64,000 nt of DNA, taken from assembly GCA_963920575.1 (NCBI GenBank), contig OY986966.1, forward strand, positions 25,015,717 to 25,079,716. The letters run 5' to 3'. The stretch is from Narthecium ossifragum. Its lineage: Eukaryota > Streptophyta > Magnoliopsida > Dioscoreales > Nartheciaceae. Made by a program: the position numbers and the translations under genes. This document shows positions 33,101-42,757 of this stretch, piece after piece (position 1 is the stretch's first letter; every line of letters starts with the position of its first letter). A model generated the notes under the pieces. The model searched no databases, was not told where the DNA came from, and saw nothing but the letters and a program-made list of their open reading frames with translations.

Positions 33101-36100
33101 AAGGAGCTCGTCGATCACTGGAATGGGGTAGCCGTCCTTGATGGTGATGTCATTTAGCGTCCTATAGTCAACATAGAAACGCCAGCTTCCGTCCTTCACC
33201 AAAAGAACCGGAGAAGAGTAAGGGGTAGTACTTGTCCGTATGATCCCGCTATCCAACATTTCTTTGACATACCGCTCAATCTCGGTCGGACGGACATTTG
33301 CTGGCCCCGATCCCGGCGTGATGCGAATATGATGATCATGATCGCGAGCTGGCGGAAGACCCTTGGGCTTGGTGAACACATCCGCGTAGTCCTCCAATAG
33401 GGTGGCTAGGGAGGTGGAGATTTCTCCGCTGCACCCGTACTGGTCCTGGTTGCGGCTATGGGAGGGCGACGTGAGGAGGAAGAAGCCGCAGTCACCAGGG
33501 CGCAGGATGCACTGGAGGCAGTTCACGGATCCTGCACAAAAGGGGGGTGGCGGCATCACCTTGCAGCAGGAAGTCGGCGCCCTCCTTGGTGAACCTCATC
33601 GTGAGCTGATCCCAGTCGTGGATGACCGGCCCGAGGTTGCGCAGCCACTGGATACCCAGTACCACATCCGAGCCGCTGAACTCCAAGGGATACATGTCGA
33701 TCACAAGATGATAACGGTGTATTTGTAGAGGAACATTCTGGCAGATGTCCTGGTAAGAGAGGCGGCGACCGTCGGCAACCAAGACGTGGAACGGCGGAGC
33801 AGGGGTTAAGGTGCAGTGCAGTTTGTTTTTTAGAGAGCTGCGGATAAAGTTGTGGGTGCTGCCACTATCGATGAGAATGGAGATATGGTGACCATGTATC
33901 CGGCCAGTGATGTGCATGGTTTGTTGGGCCGAACAACCGGATAAGGCATGGATGGAGATCTTTGGAAAGTCCTCGGCTGGAGGGGTGGCGTTAGTGCTAT
34001 CTGGAACAATGGTGTCCGGGGTCTCGACCTCGTCGTCACCGACCTCGGCGTCCAACAGAAAGATATGGAATCTCTTGCACACGTGACCCTTCACGAACTT
34101 CTCGTCACAGTTATAGCATAGCCCTTTTTCAAGCCGCTTCCTGCATTTGCTCCCAGCTGAGGCGTTTGAAGTTGACATTGCTCGGCAAGGGTGTCGTTGC
34201 GGCCAGCGCGCGCGCAAGCGGTGATGTTCCTGAGGCCGGCAATGCTAAAAGAGGTTTCCGTGGTGGTGTAGGAAGTAGGCCAGCGCCGTCGAAGGTACGT
34301 CGAGTCTTTTGGTGCTGTTCCTCCACAAGGAGAGCAAGGCTGATGGCGTTCGGAAGAGTCCGCGGGTCGAGCAATTTGACATCCAGCCACGCAATTGTGG
34401 TTCTGTACAATCTCGAGCCCGCATGGATAGCCGTTCAAATTGACCTGGATACTCGCGGACTGATCTGGTATGCTGCAACTTGGATAACTCCTCATTGATA
34501 TCTTCATGTTCATGGGGGCCGAACCGAGCGTAGAAACCTGCCGTGGATTCCTGTCATGTAGGATTAACCCCTTGAACCGACGGAGCCAATGAAGAGCGTC
34601 CCCTTGCAGATGGAAGGACGACAGTAAAACGTTCTCGGCATCGGCCATGCTTTAGAACTCAAAGAATTGCTCCGCAGCAAAGACCCAACCAGCTGGGTCT
34701 TCCCCCGATGAGCGAGGAAATTCCACGCGAGGGAGACGCGTGTGAGCCCCACCCGAGTCATGCGGCGGACGAGGGCCCGAACTTCCTTGGTTTGAACCAG
34801 GTGACGAAGGACGCCGGCTGTGTTGCAGTTCCAGGAATGCATCGGTGAGGGCTGCTATTTTGCCCAGAAGATCATGCAAGGATTGGAACTGGGCAAAGAG
34901 AGCCGCAACGGACTCTTTTTGCTGACGGACTGCTTGCTGGATGCCGTGGATATCGGCATCAATCTGGTGGAACTTGGCAGCATCATCGGTGGACCGGGTG
35001 TTAGTAGCCATGGTGGAAGGGAGGTCCGAAGTCTGATACCAATTGATAGAACCCTGTTGCTGATGCAGGTCCTACCAAGCTGCTTGAGGAAGAGGTGCCT
35101 GGGAAGAAGAGGGAAGCACCAGGAAATAGAGAGGAACAGAAAGAAGTAGGTCTCGAGATAGAGGAAAGAGATGTAATTTTTCATTCCCCTGTAACCCATT
35201 ACATCCTCTGTTAATTAAGATCTTCCGAAGTCTTATTTTGGAAGCACAATTGCTTTTATTTCCCTTCCTTATACAAGAATAGAAATCCAGCTTGTTCTAG
35301 CTGGTTATTTCCTCAAGATTCTGCTAGCTGTCCCGATTTTCTCCTCCTTCTTTGGCTGGTCACTGGCAGCTGTAGCTTTGAGGTGCGATTCTGCCAGTTG
35401 CTGTCGTTTTCCCCTCCTTTGGTAAGTTTGGATCTCCCACCGGCCATTGCTGCAGTGACGCATGTTGCTGAGTTGCTTGATTCCTAACATTCTATGAGAT
35501 TAGGATTGATATTGACACGCTGTGCAGCTTCCTCTACATTAAGAACAATCACTCCGTCAAAATGATGTCATTTAGCTCTTTAGATGTGTCTCGTGCCCTT
35601 CATCTACTAATTATGTCTTTCGGGATTTTTTCAACCTAAACGGCCATGAGTTGTTTTTAGATATCTTTTGCCTACCAATTCTGTATGGTCTGTTTCATCT
35701 TATTCCACTGGTATTATTAGCCTCTTCACTTTTGAATGTTTTTGTGAACTAGCGAAGCTGAGCCTTGTACTTCACTATGTCCTTGTGGCCTATACTTTTG
35801 CCACAGGATACAAAGTAGTCCCAGTAGTAAAGCAACTCATTTACCCTTCCATCTTAGCTCGTGAGTCTCTAGTGTAGGTTACTTTAAAGAATTATACCCT
35901 GTTGCATGAGCTTCAATTGGAAAGTCAACTAGGTAGGCGTCCATATCTACTAAATATATTTCCAAAATCAAAATTATTGAAAAGTTCCTCGTGGCCCATT
36001 GTGGGTTATTCGCAAATTGTTGATTCATTTTCTGAAGCCCTATTGAAAGCCAAATCAAGTTCTCCGTATTGGGACCAAAATAGGGTAAGAGTTTTTTTGG

Positions 36101-37082
36101 TCATGATGATGAAATGAATGAGCAAAGGAACATGTCATGATTGGTTTTATTCCAGCATAATGTTTGTCCTGTGCCCCATATAATATCTGCTCAAGCATGG
36201 ACAAAGGTTTATTCGCAAGGCACTGTTGCAACATTTTAAGTTATGCATCAGACCATTAGTTTCTGCAATTTTCTATTTGCATATTCTAATATGATTTTAG
36301 GTTCTTGGTCGAAATTGTGGTATAAAGGTTTGTGCTTTGGTAATCATTGGACATTCTCAAACTATAGAATGTCCACAACCATTGGCAAAATAACTGGGTG
36401 TACCTTAAGTATCATCTTAATATTGTGTCGTACTTCACTTAGAATCTTTTCTCACTGCCTCTTAGGGTATATCTGCATTTTAAACATGCTCTTCCCATGT
36501 TTCCTTGTATTTTGGTGTCTATTGGTGCATGTGACAGAATGTTGCAAGTTGTTCTAACCTGAATCCATGCTTTTGTTATGACAGAAATCTCGAGGTCCTA
36601 AAGAATGCGTTGGTGCGTATGCTGTACAATGCGGGAAGTGCTTTAAATGGAGGGAGATTCCAACAAAAGAAGAATTTGAGACTATCAGGCATAGCTTCAT
36701 CGAGAATCCTTACTACTGCGACAAAAAGCCTGGTGTTTCCTGTGAGGATCTTGCAGATTTGGAGTATGACAACACTCGTCTATGGGTTATCGATAAGCCA
36801 AACATTCCAAAGCCGCCTCCAAATACCGAGAGATTACTAACCATCAGAAGGGATTTTTCTAAAATGGATGCGCAGTATGTTATGCCCAATGGGAAAAGAG
36901 TTAGAAGCTGTGTGGATGTGGAAAAGTTTTTAGATGCATATCCAGAGTACAAGGATGCAATCTCTGTCTCAAGCTTTTCTTTTTCTGTCCCGAAGATAAT
37001 GGAAGATGATGTTTCTAGAAACTCTGTGGGAAAAGCTTCAGGAAACGGTAAGAAAATGAAGCTTACGCGGGAGGATGACTAA
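27167..37082 (+). CDS. Methyl-CpG-binding-domain protein with CW zinc finger (AtMBD4-like), 2 exons
   Basis: Nuclear chromatin protein predicted to bind DNA, and possibly histone tails through its CW finger. Exon 2 (36585-37082) is certain: VGAYAVQCGKCFKWREIPT with CW-type Cys at 32, 35, 61 and 69 of the predicted protein, then LWVIDKPNIPKPPPNTERL and an MBD fold (DFSKMDAQYVMPNGKRVRS), ending in a basic tail. Exon 1 (27167-27214) is inferred: 16 codons MKSPASMISDLSKSTE before a GAG|GTGAAA donor, phase 0, matching the phase-0 acceptor TTATGACAG at 36584. Total is 181 residues, close to the family size. The implied intron of about 9.4 kb is full of transposons. The exon 1 choice is the weak point: the frame reads on past the donor to 27409, and another small first exon is possible. 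Confidence 0.82.
28100..29197. other. Intron sequence
   Basis: Within the inferred MBD intron. There is a T-run at 28086-28099 and a local repeat of GAACTGAGCTCATTCT (about 28220 and 28297). No gene or delimited element was recognised. Confidence 0.4.
29206..29410. mobile_element. 205-bp foldback MITE with 8-bp duplication
   Basis: Flanked by GTGCAAAG (29198-29205 and 29411-29418). Inverted ends are CATGGATTGTCGTCCC and, from the other side, CATGGATTGCCGTGCC. GC-rich arms with GGCACG words surround a pyrimidine tract. An 8-bp duplication suggests hAT, but the superfamily is not proven. Confidence 0.8.
29492..29866 (+). mobile_element. Copia-like solo LTR, 375 bp, target duplication TAGAG
   Basis: Starts TGATGCGGGAG and ends CCTACATCA, flanked by TAGAG at 29487-29491 and 29867-29871. 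It contains a direct repeat of about 70 bp (ATTCAAATTTGATTTGATTT twice, about 29523-29650) and a TATA-like GGCTATAGATAAG at about 29695. Lies in the MBD intron. Confidence 0.85.
29971..30137. repeat. Direct duplication of about 62 bp, 105 bp apart
   Basis: GGAGGGCACATGGCTCTTGA and the following bases to TGCTTAT occur at about 29971-30033 and 30076-30137 with two differences. Confidence 0.85.
30162..30605 (-). repeat. 3' LTR of the chromovirus
   Basis: 444 bp. Pairs with 35044-35489. On the minus strand it begins TGTTATAAATC and ends CTATCA. Confidence 0.93.
30606..35011 (-). pseudogene. Gag-pol remnant of the chromovirus
   Basis: The reading frame is scattered over many segments. Gag: 35011-34652 and following, with a zinc knuckle near 34110. 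Protease: ILIDSGSTHNF (about 33860). RT: about 33300-32640, including KLDLKSGYHQI. RNase H: about 32460-32100. Integrase: zinc-binding HH region near 31850 with a stop, core at 31793-31197 (DFITGLP, SDRDPVF). Chromodomain remnant: about 30775-30620 (EALVQWAGLLLEDATWE, LEDKV). The RT catalytic box reads FFND where FFDD is expected, which would remove a metal-binding Asp. With several stops and frameshifts it is not autonomous. Confidence 0.93.
35044..35489 (-). repeat. 5' LTR of the chromovirus
   Basis: 446 bp, near-identical to 30162-30605. Begins TGTTAGGAATC on the minus strand. Confidence 0.93.
35495..36584. other. Remaining MBD intron sequence
   Basis: No element or gene recognised. Ends in the acceptor TTGTTATGACAG at 36584. 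Confidence 0.5.
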
Positions 37083-37902
37083 CTTTTTCTCGTGGAAGTT
37101 GGATAACCAATCATCTGAAGTACTTCATCACTGTCTTAAGGCAATGAATGATTCTTTGTACTATCAGTTTAAATTTCTAATGGGAGGTATGCATATGACT
37201 TAGCTTGTACAGTGATGATCTTCAGTTTTTCTTTCTGGTTGACCGCGTGTACAATCTAATTGCTTTGCTTCTTAATCCAGAGGTTACATTCATGTCTTTA
37301 CAGCTGGTACATGCGGATTACATTAGGTTACAATCTTCATGAATTTCTTCAGCACTTTATAATGTTACTTATATGCTGCCCTAGATTTAATTATGATCAC
37401 CAAGTTACCAGAGTGGAATTCTAGACCGAGAAATTCACCTGAGTCAGGTTTTATTAGTTAAAGATCCCGAATTCTGCGTGAGCAGTAGTTTGGTATTTGT
37501 TCCTACCTTTGTTTTCAGTATTCTTCACCAGCAGATATTCAAGTGTGTGATTGCTTGCCTACTCATCTTTTCTCCTGCTGTCTGAGATTTGCCAAAAATA
37601 AGCCGCTTGATAAAGTAAAGCTTACAGGAAGTGATTGATGCTTTGCTTGAATGTTTGAGGTTGATTAACAGGGAATTAGCTATACTACCTGGAGTCCTGA
37701 ATAGAAAGATCCCTTCCAGGCTTGGATCAGTCAGTATACATCGTGTTTAAGGGTTAAAACTCAGTCAGTATATTGGGAGTTGATGAAATGTTTGTGTAGC
37801 TCATTTTATTTTTGGAAAGCTCATGGAAAACCCTAACAGAATAGAATTTGGGCACATTATTGTATGGACTCGGCCCTCTTTTATATGGCGGATTCATTTG
37901 TA
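37083..37902. other. MBD gene 3' region
   Basis: Probable 3' UTR and downstream DNA. No certain poly(A) signal and no further gene recognised. Confidence 0.4.
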
Positions 37903-37907
37903 ATTAT

Positions 37908-38633
37908 TGTTAGGAATTCGGCGGGGATGAAACCAAGATGGGAAAGCACCAAAATAGAACAATAAAAGGAGACACCAGAATTTAACGTGGAAAACCTTTC
38001 GGCAAATTATCGTAAGGAAAAACCACTGGAAGAGAGAAAACTTCAATATGTAGGAGATTTACAAGACTTAATCTCTCAACTCTCACATATAAATCTCTCT
38101 CAACCCTCCCAAATTACATTCACTTTAGAATGTCCAACTTTTTATCAAGCCCCCCAGAACTCTCTCTAGGGTTTCTGATATCAAGGCCTACCCATTAGGG
38201 TTACACACCAACCCTATTTATATCCACTAATTAACCCACACTCGGATTAATCTGAACTCTTGATTTTAGTCCGGATGCCGTAAAGGATCGATCTTCTTGA
38301 ATGAAAGGATCGATCCTTTCATTCCGTGGAATAGACCGCCCCGACGATGATCGATCCTCTTGAGGATGAGGATCGATCATCCAAACCCGTGCTCTCTGTC
38401 ATGGGAAAAACGTCTGCGAAGGATCGATCCTTATAGGGCATAAGATTGATCCTTTCCAACATAGCTCTCTGTCATGAGATCCGAACTGAGAGGATCGATC
38501 TTTTCCAAGCAAATGATCGATCCTTTCCAAGCAAAGAATCGATCCTTTGTCTTCCTGCACCTTTGTTTGTCCAACGCCGCGCATCCTCGTCGCTTCTCGT
38601 CGACGTCTCTCATGGGGAGGGATTTTCCCAACA
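37908..38633 (-). repeat. 3' LTR of element A
   Basis: TGTTAGGAATTC to TTCCCAACA on plus. Carries about eight copies of GGATCGATCC or one-step variants between 38284 and 38535. Minus-strand TATA box CCTATTTATATCC complement at about 38212-38222. Confidence 0.92.
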
Positions 38634-38998
38634 AGCTCCCCTCCCGACTCATGAGAGACCAGAACCCCGTCGAGCTCTTACTAGCTCGGACATTGCACTC
38701 TCCTTGTGCCGCGCTTCTTCAAGTCATTGCGCCTCATGACTCTTGAAGACTCCATCGACCCCATCGAACTCTTGATGTCGCAATCAAGACTCGGACCTCC
38801 ATACACTCTATCGTGCCACCATTCGAGCCATCGTACTGCATGACTCGGCCTTTCCGATCGCTTTGATAGATCGAAACCCCCATCGTACCTCTAGTACGGA
38901 AGCTCCCCCGTAATGACACACACGTTGCTGTCGAGTGTCACTACGTTGTTGCTTTTCTCATCATCCTCCTTGACCTTTCCATTAGCAAGATCATCCTT

Positions 38999-39706
38999 TT
39001 ACTTCCTGCATCGCCGCTTGATGTGGTCTTCCTTCCCGCAATAGTAGCAAGTAACTGTCTTTCCTTTGATCTTGTCATCCTTCCCATACGAGCGCTTCTT
39101 CTCTACCACATGTGCCTCTGAGACAGGCTCATCTGTTGACCTCTTTCTCAAGGCATTGGAGAGCAAGGCTGCCGTGACTTCCTCTGTCTCTAGGGACTCC
39201 TTCCCATAAAGTAATGTCATCACCAGGTGCTCATAGGAAGGTGGAAGAGACGTCAAAAGGAGGAGGGCCTTGTCTTCATCATTCACTGTAACCTCCTCGC
39301 TCAGCAACTGGGTGATGATCATATTGAAGGTGTTTAGATGCTCTATCAGATCTAAACCTTCTTTCATCCTCAAGGTGTACAGCTGTTGTTTCAGGAACAG
39401 CTTGTTCGTCAGAGATTTGGTCATGAATAAACTTTCTAACCTTAACCACAACCCTGCATCTGTGTCCTCATTGATGACGTTGTACATGAGCTCATCTGCT
39501 AGGCAGAGCCTGATGGTGCTCACCGCCTTCATCTCAATCTCCTCCCAGTCGTCGGCCGTCTTGGACTCGGGCTTCTTTCCCTTCATGGCCTTGTAGAGAC
39601 CATGCTGCACCAGGATATCCTTCACCCGCTGTTGTCACAAGCCGAAGTTGCTTCTCCCATCGAATCGCTCAACCTCGAAACGAGAAGCTAAGGCCTTCCC
39701 CGCCAT
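38999..39706 (-). pseudogene. Copia-type Gag (UBN2-like) with one internal stop
   Basis: Nucleocapsid/capsid protein of the non-autonomous element. ATG 39706 (MAGKALASRFEVERFDG), a TGA where Trp is expected at about 39635, then an open frame 39625-38999 (DDWEEIEMKAVSTIRLCL, LTSLPPSYEHLVMTLLYG) ending with a CCHC knuckle CYYCGKEDHIKRRC and a stop two codons later. Ending right after the knuckle, with no protease, fits a gag-only element. The first ATG was chosen because it follows the PBS closely and gives the usual Gag N-terminus. Confidence 0.9.
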
Positions 39707-39746
39707 CACGAACTGTTGAACCAATGAACTTTACTCTGATACCACT

Positions 39747-40450
39747 TGTTAGGAATTCGGCGAGGATGAAACTAAAATGGAAAAGTACCAAAATAGAACA
39801 ATGAAAAGAGACACCAGAATTTAACGTGGAAAACCTTACGGCAAATTACCGCAAAGGAAAAACCACGGGAAGAGAGAAAACTTCAATATGTAGGAGATTT
39901 ACAAGACTTGATCTCTCAACTCTCACATATAAATCTCTCTCAACCCTCCCAAATACATTCACTCTAGAATGCCCAACTTTCTATCAAGCCCCCCAGACCT
40001 CTCTCTAGGGTTTCTGATATCAAGGCCTTCCCATTAGGGTTACACACCAATCCTATTTATATCTACTAATTAACCCACACTCGGATTAATCTGAACCCTT
40101 GATTTTAGCCCGGATGCCGCAAAGGATCGATCTTCTTGAATGAAAGAATCGATCCTTTAATTCCGTGGAATAGACCGCCCCGACGATGAGGATGAGGATC
40201 GATCATCCAAACCCGTGCTCTCTGTCATGGGAAAAATGTCTGCGAAGGATCGATCCTTATAAGGCATAAGATCGATCCTTTCCAACATAGCTCTCTGTCA
40301 TGAGATCCGGACTGAGAGGATCGATCCTTTCCAAGCAAAGGATCGATCTTTTGTCTTTCTGCAACTTTGTTTGTCCAACGCCGCGCGTCCTCGTCGCTTC
40401 TCGTCGACGTCTCTCGTCGACGTCTCTCTTGGGGAGGGATTTTCCCAACA
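39747..40450 (-). repeat. 5' LTR of element A
   Basis: 704 bp, near-identical to 37908-38633. It lacks part of the palindrome region (38355-38375 counterpart) and has a short duplication of TCTCGTCGACG near its right end. Confidence 0.92.
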
Positions 40451-40487
40451 ATTATGACTAAAATCATGTTTTTATTTCCCTTCTCTC

Positions 40488-40520
40488 TTTTTTTTTTGAT
40501 CATATGAGCCAAATGGCTAG
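40488..40520 (-). mobile_element. 33-bp LINE 3'-end stub with 20-bp target duplication
   Basis: GTTTTTATTTCCCTTCTCTC occurs at 40468-40487 and 40521-40540. Between them are only a T-run and GATCATATGAGCCAAATGG plus a few bases, which is the same 3' hairpin and poly(A) junction seen in the longer LINEs here. It is an extreme 5' truncation. Confidence 0.85.
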
Positions 40521-40540
40521 GTTTTTATTTCCCTTCTCTC

Positions 40541-40883
40541 AATTAGCTAGCTGTTCATGGAGTCTGAACTGGTTTGGTTGAATAGAAGGAAGCTAAAAAA
40601 ATGAGAGAAAGGATGATAACCATGTCTACTAAACTTTTGTGGATTTTAGATGCAATGCATTAAATGGTTTATTCTGTTTTAGATCACAATTTTTGGTTCC
40701 TTGGAGCAATATGCAAATTTAAATGTACATTGGCTCTAAACTCATTCATGCAAAGCCAATTTTTATCAATGGGTGATGAATATGAGTTGCTTGTTGACAG
40801 TACCAGTCCGGATCCAATTCTTTGGCTCTATAAGTCGACAGATCTTGTAGTAAGAGATTGTTAAAATGTTAATTCATGGCCAA
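40541..40883. other. Unassigned DNA
   Basis: No gene or element recognised. Confidence 0.4.
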
Positions 40884-41165
40884 TTTTTTTTTTTGATTAG
40901 TTGAGCCAAATGGCTGACACCTTCAATTTACACCACTACCAACTACAACGAGTTACAACCAACAAACATGACCTATAAGACCCCAGCCAACCTGACCGGA
41001 CCCTCATCCTTAACCCAGTGAAAGGTGGTGTCATGGAAATGACACCACCGTGCCACAGCATCGGCCTGAGCAACACAACTCCGCGGGGCATGCAAAAATA
41101 ATACAAACTCAAACCGAAGAACTAGCGACCAAACATCCTGAGCTAGTCATGTCACCTCCTCTAGC
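40884..41165 (-). mobile_element. 5'-truncated LINE fragment (RNase H end)
   Basis: T-run at 40884-40894 (A-tail on minus), then the AGCCAAATGGCT hairpin. On the minus strand the RNase H C-terminus reads FLHAPRSCVAQADAVARWCHF. The left limit is clear; the right limit is approximate and no target duplication was identified. Confidence 0.8.
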
Positions 41166-41226
41166 CATAATTGTATTGGATTGGATAATTATGTCAAGTT
41201 GTCAACCTTTGGCTGAGTTTTTTATA

Positions 41227-41520
41227 TAGGAAAAATGATTTGTGTACACTACACATGGTTGAATCAGTAGTGGAATACCGATTCAACCAACTAGTTCATC
41301 AGTAGCGAGGTGGACTAGATAAAAGACTCGGTACCTCACTACCGATATGAAAGACTAGATAAAATACACATGTCATATATCGGTAGTAAGGTACCGATTG
41401 ATTGATCTAATCCATCGATATCTCACTACCGATGGATTAGATGGTTGAATCAGTACCTCGCTACCGATTCAAACCTGTGTGCAGTGTACATGCCAACGTG
41501 GCATGTACACAAATAAGTGC
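41227..41520. mobile_element. Foldback MITE, Mutator-like family, copy 3
   Basis: Same plan as 15991-16280: GTGTACA/TGTACAC ends, CCAACGTGGCATG near the right end and an ATCGGTAG/CTACCGAT-type core, here partly diverged to ATCAGTAG. Flanks TTTATATA and TTTACATA may be a decayed duplication. Confidence 0.75.
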
Positions 41521-41553
41521 ACTTTACATAAATATCTTGAAAAACTTCAAATC

Positions 41554-41586
<33 letters not shown>

Positions 41587-41591
<5 letters not shown>

Positions 41592-42306
41592 GGGAATCTG
41601 AGGGGTCCCGACGATGCCGGAGATGCGCCAGATAGATATGGGGATGTCGCAGCGGAAGAGAAACAACCAAACCACAAAGAAAAGGGAAAAAGAGGAGACA
41701 AGGATTTACGTGGAAAAACCTACCAGCAACAACTGGAAGGAAAAAACCACGGGCAACAGAGGAAATCTTCACTATGAGAGAGAGATTACAAAGCCCAAAT
41801 CCTAGCAGAGACAAAGAGATCTCTCTCTAGGGTTGCCTACTCTCACACCTCTCACAATCCTCTCAACAACATCTCTACCACAAAAAGATACCCTAAAAGC
41901 ACTCTATTTATAGCCTCCAATAAATACAAATCCGGATTAAATCTGAGCCGTCGGATTTGCCCGTCCAATAGAGAAGGATCGATCCCACTTAAGGGAAGGA
42001 TCGATTCGAGTATGCACGAGATCGAGGGATTCCAGAATTTCCGAGAAGGATCGATCCCACTATGTAGGAGTGATCGATCCGTCCTCAAAATCTCAGAATC
42101 CCGAAGAAGGATCGATCTGCGAATCGATCCAACCTTGACCTTCACAAATAGGTGCTCTCTGTCTCTTTGTTTTCCGAGTAGGATCGATCCTTCTTGGAAA
42201 GATGGATCGATCCGCCAATAAATATCAAAGAGCGATCAATTCTACATGACTAGAAAGATCGATCCTTCTCTTGCTGCCGTCATCTCATGGGAGGAAAAAA
42301 TCAACA
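41587..42306 (-). repeat. 3' LTR of element B
   Basis: Contains many AGGATCGATCC-type palindromes at 41974-42265. The minus-strand TATA box GGCTATAAATAGAG is at about 41904-41917, downstream of the palindromes in transcription direction. Confidence 0.92.
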
Positions 42307-42757
42307 AACTCCCCCGTCCGACACATGAGGATACACCATCGAACCTGGATACTCCATCAAGCTCGGAAAACTCCATCAAACTCAGATTGCCAACGGATTT
42401 GGATTGTGCCGCCGTCATGCCACCTCCAGTGCTGCCAGCTAGCCACTTTTATGTTGCCGTCGAAGTTGGATAACACCATCAACCTCAGATCTACCATTGA
42501 ACTCCGGATCTCCCATCGGATTCAGATTACCATCATCGAGAACTGTCCACCAAGTCTTGGATGTCACCGTCAAGTCTTGATCTTCTCGGTTGCTTTCTTG
42601 CCTTCAAGTCACAGTACGTCCTGGCTTGTAACTCAGATATCCTCGGCCGCTTCGATCGACCGGATACACCTCCTCGTGCTCCTAGCACGAAAGCTCCCCC
42701 GTCACAGGACATCCACGTCCCGCGTGACGATCGCGGTGCTCCCATCTTCACCATCAT

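Larger units (their letters stand above)
30162..35489 (-). mobile_element. Ty3/gypsy chromovirus (Reina-like), degenerate
   Basis: 5,328 bp, flanked by TTCTA (30157-30161 and 35490-35494). LTRs are 30162-30605 and 35044-35489 with few differences. On the minus strand a PBS-like TTGGTATCAGAC follows the 5' LTR (matching initiator tRNA-Met) and a purine tract AGGGGACGGGAA precedes the 3' LTR. Small size, short LTRs and a chromodomain at the pol C-terminus running up to the LTR suggest the Reina lineage. It sits in the MBD intron, antisense to the gene. Confidence 0.95.
37908..40450 (-). mobile_element. Non-autonomous gag-only LTR element (TR-GAG type), copy A
   Basis: 2,543 bp, flanked by ATTAT (37903-37907 and 40451-40455). 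LTRs are 37908-38633 (726 bp) and 39747-40450 (704 bp). On the minus strand a PBS TGGTATCAGAGTA lies next to the 5' LTR and a purine tract GGGAGGGGAGC lies before the 3' LTR. The 1.1-kb interior codes only a copia-type gag; protease, integrase, RT and RNase H are absent. This is the TR-GAG architecture described in plants. Confidence 0.93.
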
